Source: an uncultured Bacteroidales bacterium
GTDB lineage: Bacteria; Bacteroidota; Bacteroidia; Bacteroidales; UBA932
Direction: 5' to 3'
Length of the DNA stretch: 64,000 nt
Assembly (NCBI GenBank): GCA_944322565.1
Contig: CALUPG010000009.1
Span: forward strand, 1 to 64,000
Shown here piece by piece: positions 59,936-64,000 of this stretch. Made by a program: the position numbers and the translations under genes. Under the pieces are notes generated by a model. The model did no database searches. It was not told where the DNA came from and worked only from the letters and a program-made list of their open reading frames with translations. Numbering within the stretch: position 1 is the stretch's first letter; every line of letters begins with the position of its first letter.

Positions 59936-61543
59936 ATGAGTAAAATCGATTTGACCAAGTACGGCATCACAGATGTCAAGGAAATTCTCCACAACCCGTC
60001 TTACGAGGTGCTCTTCCAGGAAGAGACAAAAGAAAGCCTCCAGGGTTACGAGAAAGGCCAGGTTACTGAACTCGGCGCTGTCAATGTAATGACAGGCATC
60101 TACACAGGACGTTCTCCTAAAGACAAATTCTTTGTTTACAACGAAGCCAGCAAGGACACCGTATGGTGGACTTCAGACGCATACAAGAATGACAACAAGC
60201 CTTGCTCAGAGGAAGCCTGGGCAGACCTCAAGGCAAAGGCCGTGAAGCAGCTTTCAGGCAAGAGACTTTTCGTGATGGATACTTTCTGCGGAGCAAACCC
60301 TGCTACCCGCCTCAAAGTCCGCTTCATCATGGAAGTTGCATGGCAGGCTCATTTCGTGAAGAACATGTTCATCCGTCCTACAGAGGAAGAACTTGCAAAC
60401 TACGGAGAGCCTGATTTCGTTTCATTCAACGCTGCAAAGGCAAAGGTTGAGAACTACAAGGAGCTCGGCCTCAACTCCGAGACTGCAACTGTCTTCAACC
60501 TCAAGACCAACGAGCAGGTTATCCTCAACACATGGTACGGCGGTGAGATGAAGAAGGGTATCTTCTCCATCATGAACTACCTCAACCCGCTCCGCGGAAT
60601 CGCCTCAATGCACTGCTCAGCAAACACTGACAAGGAAGGAAAGAGCACAGCTATCTTCTTCGGACTTTCAGGAACAGGAAAGACTACCCTTTCTACAGAC
60701 CCTAAGAGACTCCTCATCGGTGATGACGAGCACGGCTGGGATGATGAAGGCGTATTCAACTACGAAGGCGGATGCTACGCTAAGGTCATCAACCTCGACA
60801 AGGAGAGCGAGCCAGATATCTACAACGCAATCAAGAGAGACGCACTTCTCGAGAACGTTACTGTAGATGCAAACGGCAAGATCGACTTCGCTGACAAGAG
60901 CGTTACAGAGAACACCCGCGTATCTTACCCTATCTACCACATCAACAACATCGTTAAACCGGTATCAAAGGGTCCTCACGCAAAGCAGGTGATCTTCCTT
61001 TCAGCCGATGCATTCGGTGTTCTTCCTCCGGTTTCCATCCTTACTCCTGAGCAGACCCAGTACTACTTCCTTTCAGGATTTACTGCAAAGCTTGCAGGTA
61101 CAGAGCGCGGTATCACTGAGCCTACTCCTACCTTCTCTGCCTGCTTCGGTGCAGCATTCCTTTCTCTCCACCCTACAAAATACGGTGAGGAACTCGTAAA
61201 GAGAATGAAAGCTGCAGGTGCAAAGGCATACCTTGTAAACACAGGCTGGAACGGAACAGGCAAGCGTATCTCTATCCGTGATACCCGCGGAATCATCGAC
61301 GCTATCCTTGACGGTTCTATCGAGAAGGCTCCTACAAAGACCATCCCTTACTTCAACTTTGAAGTTCCTACCGCTCTTCCTGGTGTTGATCCTGCAATCC
61401 TCGACCCTCGCGACACTTACGCTGACGCAAGCGCATGGGATACAAAGGCAAAAGACCTTGCAGGCCGCTTCATCAAGAACTTCGAGAAATTCACCGGCAA
61501 CGAGCTCGGCAAGTCTCTCGTAGCTGCTGGCCCAAAGCTCTGA
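59936..61543 (+). CDS. pckA: ATP-dependent phosphoenolpyruvate carboxykinase
   Basis: The 535-residue enzyme has the P-loop [12 protein letters not shown], the metal site [20 protein letters not shown] and the [17 protein letters not shown] region. It interconverts oxaloacetate and PEP, and in fermenting Bacteroidetes works towards oxaloacetate to fix CO2 and make succinate. Codons such as GCT, CCT, TCT and CTC/CTT are much more frequent than in the neighbouring genes, as expected of very high expression. It has a perfect promoter and a strong terminator. Confidence 0.97.
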   Translation: MSKIDLTKYGITDVKEILHNPSYEVLFQEETKESLQGYEKGQVTELGAVNVMTGIYTGRSPKDKFFVYNEASKDTVWWTSDAYKNDNKPCSEEAWADLKAKAVKQLSGKRLFVMDTFCGANPATRLKVRFIMEVAWQAHFVKNMFIRPTEEELANYGEPDFVSFNAAKAKVENYKELGLNSETATVFNLKTNEQVILNTWYGGEMKKGIFSIMNYLNPLRGIASMHCSANTDKEGKSTAIFFGLSGTGKTTLSTDPKRLLIGDDEHGWDDEGVFNYEGGCYAKVINLDKESEPDIYNAIKRDALLENVTVDANGKIDFADKSVTENTRVSYPIYHINNIVKPVSKGPHAKQVIFLSADAFGVLPPVSILTPEQTQYYFLSGFTAKLAGTERGITEPTPTFSACFGAAFLSLHPTKYGEELVKRMKAAGAKAYLVNTGWNGTGKRISIRDTRGIIDAILDGSIEKAPTKTIPYFNFEVPTALPGVDPAILDPRDTYADASAWDTKAKDLAGRFIKNFEKFTGNELGKSLVAAGPKL

Positions 61544-61592
61544 TTCCGACTATCTGCCGGCAGGATTCCTGTCAGCATTACATAAAAAAGGA

Positions 61593-61619
61593 GACCCGGA
61601 ATTGATCCGGGTCTTTTTT
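61593..61619 (+). terminator. pckA terminator
   Basis: GACCCGGA-ATTGA-TCCGGGTC followed by TTTTTT, preceded by AAAAAA, is a textbook intrinsic terminator, 50 bases after the stop codon. The 220 bases to the next promoter hold no supported gene. Confidence 0.92.
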
Positions 61620-61842
61620 GTTTCCGTCGGCATGTCCGCAGGGCATTTCGGTATAGCCGTGCCCGATGGAGCCTGACCATGTCGACAAGACTCCTCCGGT
61701 GTTCGCAGTATCTCCCGTGACGGAAAAAGCGGAAGGCTCTCCGCGGCCACAGTCAATACCGGCCTTACGGTTTCAGGGACTGAATACCGCTGACAGAATC
61801 AATTAAAACCGGAACAAACGAATGTTTTACATTAAAAATCAT

Positions 61843-61850
61843 TATTTTTG
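61843..61850 (+). promoter_or_regulatory. -7 element for the M16 peptidase gene
   Basis: TATTTTTG fits TAnnTTTG and would give a leader of about 65 bases containing a short hairpin (CATCTGAAGCAGATG). The -33 box is not a match. Confidence 0.45.
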
Positions 61851-61921
61851 TAAAATATGGTTTTTCATCTGAAGCAGATGAACGATATTATATGACATTC
61901 ATGTTAATCATCAAAACAATA

Positions 61922-64000
61922 ATGAAAAAATTTCTTAAGCTTGCCGCGGCATTCGCAGCAATTGCCGTGACATCCTGCTCGCAGTACAAGTACGACACTG
62001 TGGCAGGCGACCCGCTGGGAACGAAAATCTACACTCTGGACAACGGGCTGAAGGTGTACATGAGCGTCAACAAGGAGACGCCGCGTATACAGACCTACAT
62101 CGCAGTGAAGGTCGGAGGCAAGAATGACCCTTCCGAGACGACCGGCCTTGCACACTATTTCGAACACCTGATGTTCAAGGGAACGCCGAACTACGGCACA
62201 TCGGACTATGCGGCAGAAAAGCCGATGCTCGATGAGATAGAAAGGCTTTTTGAAGTGTACAGACAGACTGAAGACGAGGCAGAAAGGGCAGCAATCTATC
62301 ATCAGATTGACTCCATCAGCTATGAAGCTTCAAAGATTGCCATTCCGAACGAATACGACAAGCTCATGTCAATCATAGGAGCAAAGGGGACAAATGCCTT
62401 CACTTCACAGGACATGACGGTATATGTGGAGGACATACCTTCAAACGAAATCGAAAACTGGGCAAGAATTGAGGCGGACAGGTTCAAGAACCCGGTAATC
62501 AGGGGCTTCCATACTGAATTGGAAACTATCTACGAGGAGAAGAACATGTCTCTCACGCAGGACAGCAGAAAAGTATCCGAAGCCATGGACGCCGCCCTCT
62601 TCCCTCACCATCCGTACGGTACACAGACCGTCCTCGGCACACAGGACCATCTGAAGAACCCTTCCATCACAAATGTGAAGAACTACCACAAGACATACTA
62701 TGTACCGAACAACATGGCCATCTGCCTCTCAGGAGACTTTGACCCCGATGAGATGGTTGCTGTGATTGAGAAATATTTCGGCGACATGCAGCCGAATCCG
62801 GAGCTGCCGCAGCTGCAGTTTGAGAAAGAGCAGCCCATCTCCTCTCCTGTGGTAAAGAAAGTCTACGGACTTGAAGCCGAGAACATCACCTTAGGATGGA
62901 GGCTTCCTGAGGCTACTGACAAGTCAAATGATGTGGCAAACATCGTAAGTTCCATTCTCTACAACGGACAGGCAGGCCTCATTGACCTTGACCTCGTCCA
63001 GCAGCAGAAGGTGCTTTCAGCATACGCATACAACGGTGCCCAGCCGGACTACGGCTCATTCATCGTGTCCGCAAGGCCCAAGGCCGGGCAGACTCTCGAC
63101 CAGGTGCGCGACCTGCTGCTTGCAGAAGTGGCCAAGCTCCGCAGCGGAGACTTTGATGAAAGCCTCATCGAGGCCACAGTCAACAACTACAAGATGTACA
63201 TGATGCGCAACTATGAAGACAATTCCAACAGGGCGATGCTCTATGTGATGTCATTCATCAACGGTTCAGACTGGGCAGACGAAGTGCAGATGCTTGACCG
63301 TATGGCACAGATTACCAAGCAGGATGTGGTTGACTGGGCCAACACTTACCTCGGGGCTGAAAACTATGCTGCCGTTTACAAGCTTCAGGGAGAAGACAAG
63401 ACCGTGCAGAAGATAGCCGCACCGAAGATTACACCGATTGTCACAAACAGGGACAAGCAGAGCGACTTCCTCACAGAAGTCCAGAACACTCCGGTAAAGC
63501 CTGTTGAACCTGTCTTTGTGGATTATTCCAGAGACATGTCAAAGTTTGAGGCTCGTCCTGGCGTAGAGGTCCTCTACAAGCACAATGAGATGAACGACCT
63601 CTTCACCCTGATTTATGTCTTTGACATGGGTACGGAGACAGATCCGGCCCTCAATCTTGCGGCAGACTATATCTCGTACCTCGGTACGGAAGAAATGTCT
63701 GCGGAAGAAATCGGCTCAAGGATGTATGACATTGCCTGCTCATTCGGGATATATGCCGGAGCCAACCAGACAACAGTCCAGATCTCCGGTCTGAGCGAGA
63801 ACATGGGAGAAGCAATGGACATCGTGGAAAGCTTGATCAGCGGGGCACAGGCGGACGAGGCGGTTCTCACCAATCTCAAGGCAGACCTGTTCAGAAGCAG
63901 GGCGAACGCCAAGCTCAGCCAGGGAAGCTGCTTCGGAGCATTGCAGAGATACATGGTATATGGCCCTGAATTCATAAAGAAGACGGTTCTCGACAATGAT
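61922..64000 (+). CDS. M16-family zinc metallopeptidase lipoprotein (truncated by window end)
   Basis: An open frame runs from the ATG at 61922 to the end of the window without a stop (693 codons). The N-terminus MKKFLKLAAAFAAIAVTSC is a lipoprotein signal. The first peptidase domain has the inverted zinc motif HYFEHLMFKG with the distal glutamate in LETIYEEKNMSL; a second M16-type domain begins near residue 530 (FEARPGVEVLYKHNEMNDLF). Such large periplasmic or surface M16 proteins are common in Bacteroidetes and degrade peptides. Its 3' end is not in the window. Confidence 0.92.
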   Translation, partial: MKKFLKLAAAFAAIAVTSCSQYKYDTVAGDPLGTKIYTLDNGLKVYMSVNKETPRIQTYIAVKVGGKNDPSETTGLAHYFEHLMFKGTPNYGTSDYAAEKPMLDEIERLFEVYRQTEDEAERAAIYHQIDSISYEASKIAIPNEYDKLMSIIGAKGTNAFTSQDMTVYVEDIPSNEIENWARIEADRFKNPVIRGFHTELETIYEEKNMSLTQDSRKVSEAMDAALFPHHPYGTQTVLGTQDHLKNPSITNVKNYHKTYYVPNNMAICLSGDFDPDEMVAVIEKYFGDMQPNPELPQLQFEKEQPISSPVVKKVYGLEAENITLGWRLPEATDKSNDVANIVSSILYNGQAGLIDLDLVQQQKVLSAYAYNGAQPDYGSFIVSARPKAGQTLDQVRDLLLAEVAKLRSGDFDESLIEATVNNYKMYMMRNYEDNSNRAMLYVMSFINGSDWADEVQMLDRMAQITKQDVVDWANTYLGAENYAAVYKLQGEDKTVQKIAAPKITPIVTNRDKQSDFLTEVQNTPVKPVEPVFVDYSRDMSKFEARPGVEVLYKHNEMNDLFTLIYVFDMGTETDPALNLAADYISYLGTEEMSAEEIGSRMYDIACSFGIYAGANQTTVQISGLSENMGEAMDIVESLISGAQADEAVLTNLKADLFRSRANAKLSQGSCFGALQRYMVYGPEFIKKTVLDND

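Noticed and set aside
61857..61921. Riboswitch in the M16 gene leader
   Set aside because: Only a small CATCTG/CAGATG hairpin is visible in about 65 bases, too little for a known aptamer.
1..64000. CRISPR array
   Set aside because: No regularly spaced repeats of 25-40 bp were seen; the only regular repeats are the short iteron-like units at 11444-11512.

Overview
The window comes from a member of the Bacteroidales (phylum Bacteroidota). Several independent signs agree: five or more promoters fit the Bacteroides pattern TTTG-N19/20-TAnnTTTG; there are fimbrillin-type lipoproteins, a GH97 (SusB-like) glycosidase, an ATP-dependent PEP carboxykinase, a DUF2795 protein and PepSY-like/histidine kinase genes; and Shine-Dalgarno signals are weak. 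Genus cannot be fixed from sequence alone. The right-hand 47 kb is compact and GC-balanced chromosome, while the left 17 kb is AT-richer accessory DNA.

Region 1 (1-6116) looks like the right part of an integrated element that starts before the window. It holds the tail of an IS4-type transposase, three adjacent small nucleases (two clearly MjaI-like) convergent with an N4-cytosine/N6-adenine-type DNA methyltransferase, two small unknown proteins, an Mrr-like nuclease, and a ~0.9 kb GC-rich stretch with no convincing gene. Region 2 (6117-17119) is a complete 11.0 kb integrative element. It carries a tyrosine integrase, a small HTH protein, a protein with family-A DNA polymerase palm motifs, and a serine recombinase. 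Its cargo is five minus-strand genes, including an ADP-ribosyltransferase-like protein and a secreted MORN-like protein. It is bounded by a 21-bp core that encodes the last six codons and stop of the DUF2795 gene (17099-17320). A ~200-bp sequence next to each core copy is about 95% identical, which is best explained by two related elements integrated in tandem at the same gene end.

Region 3 (17.3-36 kb) is housekeeping: folE, a CE1 esterase, a flavin reductase, htpG, envelope proteins, a GH97 glycosidase, a response regulator/histidine kinase/PepSY operon, FecCD-type ABC transporter genes, polA, an ECF-like sigma factor, rsmG, rpmH (too short for most ORF callers), tadA, a YqaA-family membrane protein and tRNA-Gln. 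Downstream of the tRNA lie a HigBA-type toxin-antitoxin pair and a small coding remnant.

Region 4 (36.7-41.1 kb) holds two fimbrillin-like lipoproteins, the first fused to an IdeS/Mac-type cysteine protease, followed by a decayed stretch (cupin, truncated acetyltransferase, frameshifted AraC regulator). Region 5 (41-64 kb) is core genome: priA, a nuclease-fold protein, a CCA-adding enzyme, a Xer recombinase, hpf, an FAD oxidoreductase, tsaD, tamB, an RsmI-type methyltransferase, folB, mtaB, an MBL-fold hydrolase, recQ, pckA and a truncated M16 peptidase. tsaD and mtaB act in sequence on tRNA A37. folE and folB belong to the same folate/pterin pathway but are far apart. recQ and pckA fire from overlapping divergent promoters.
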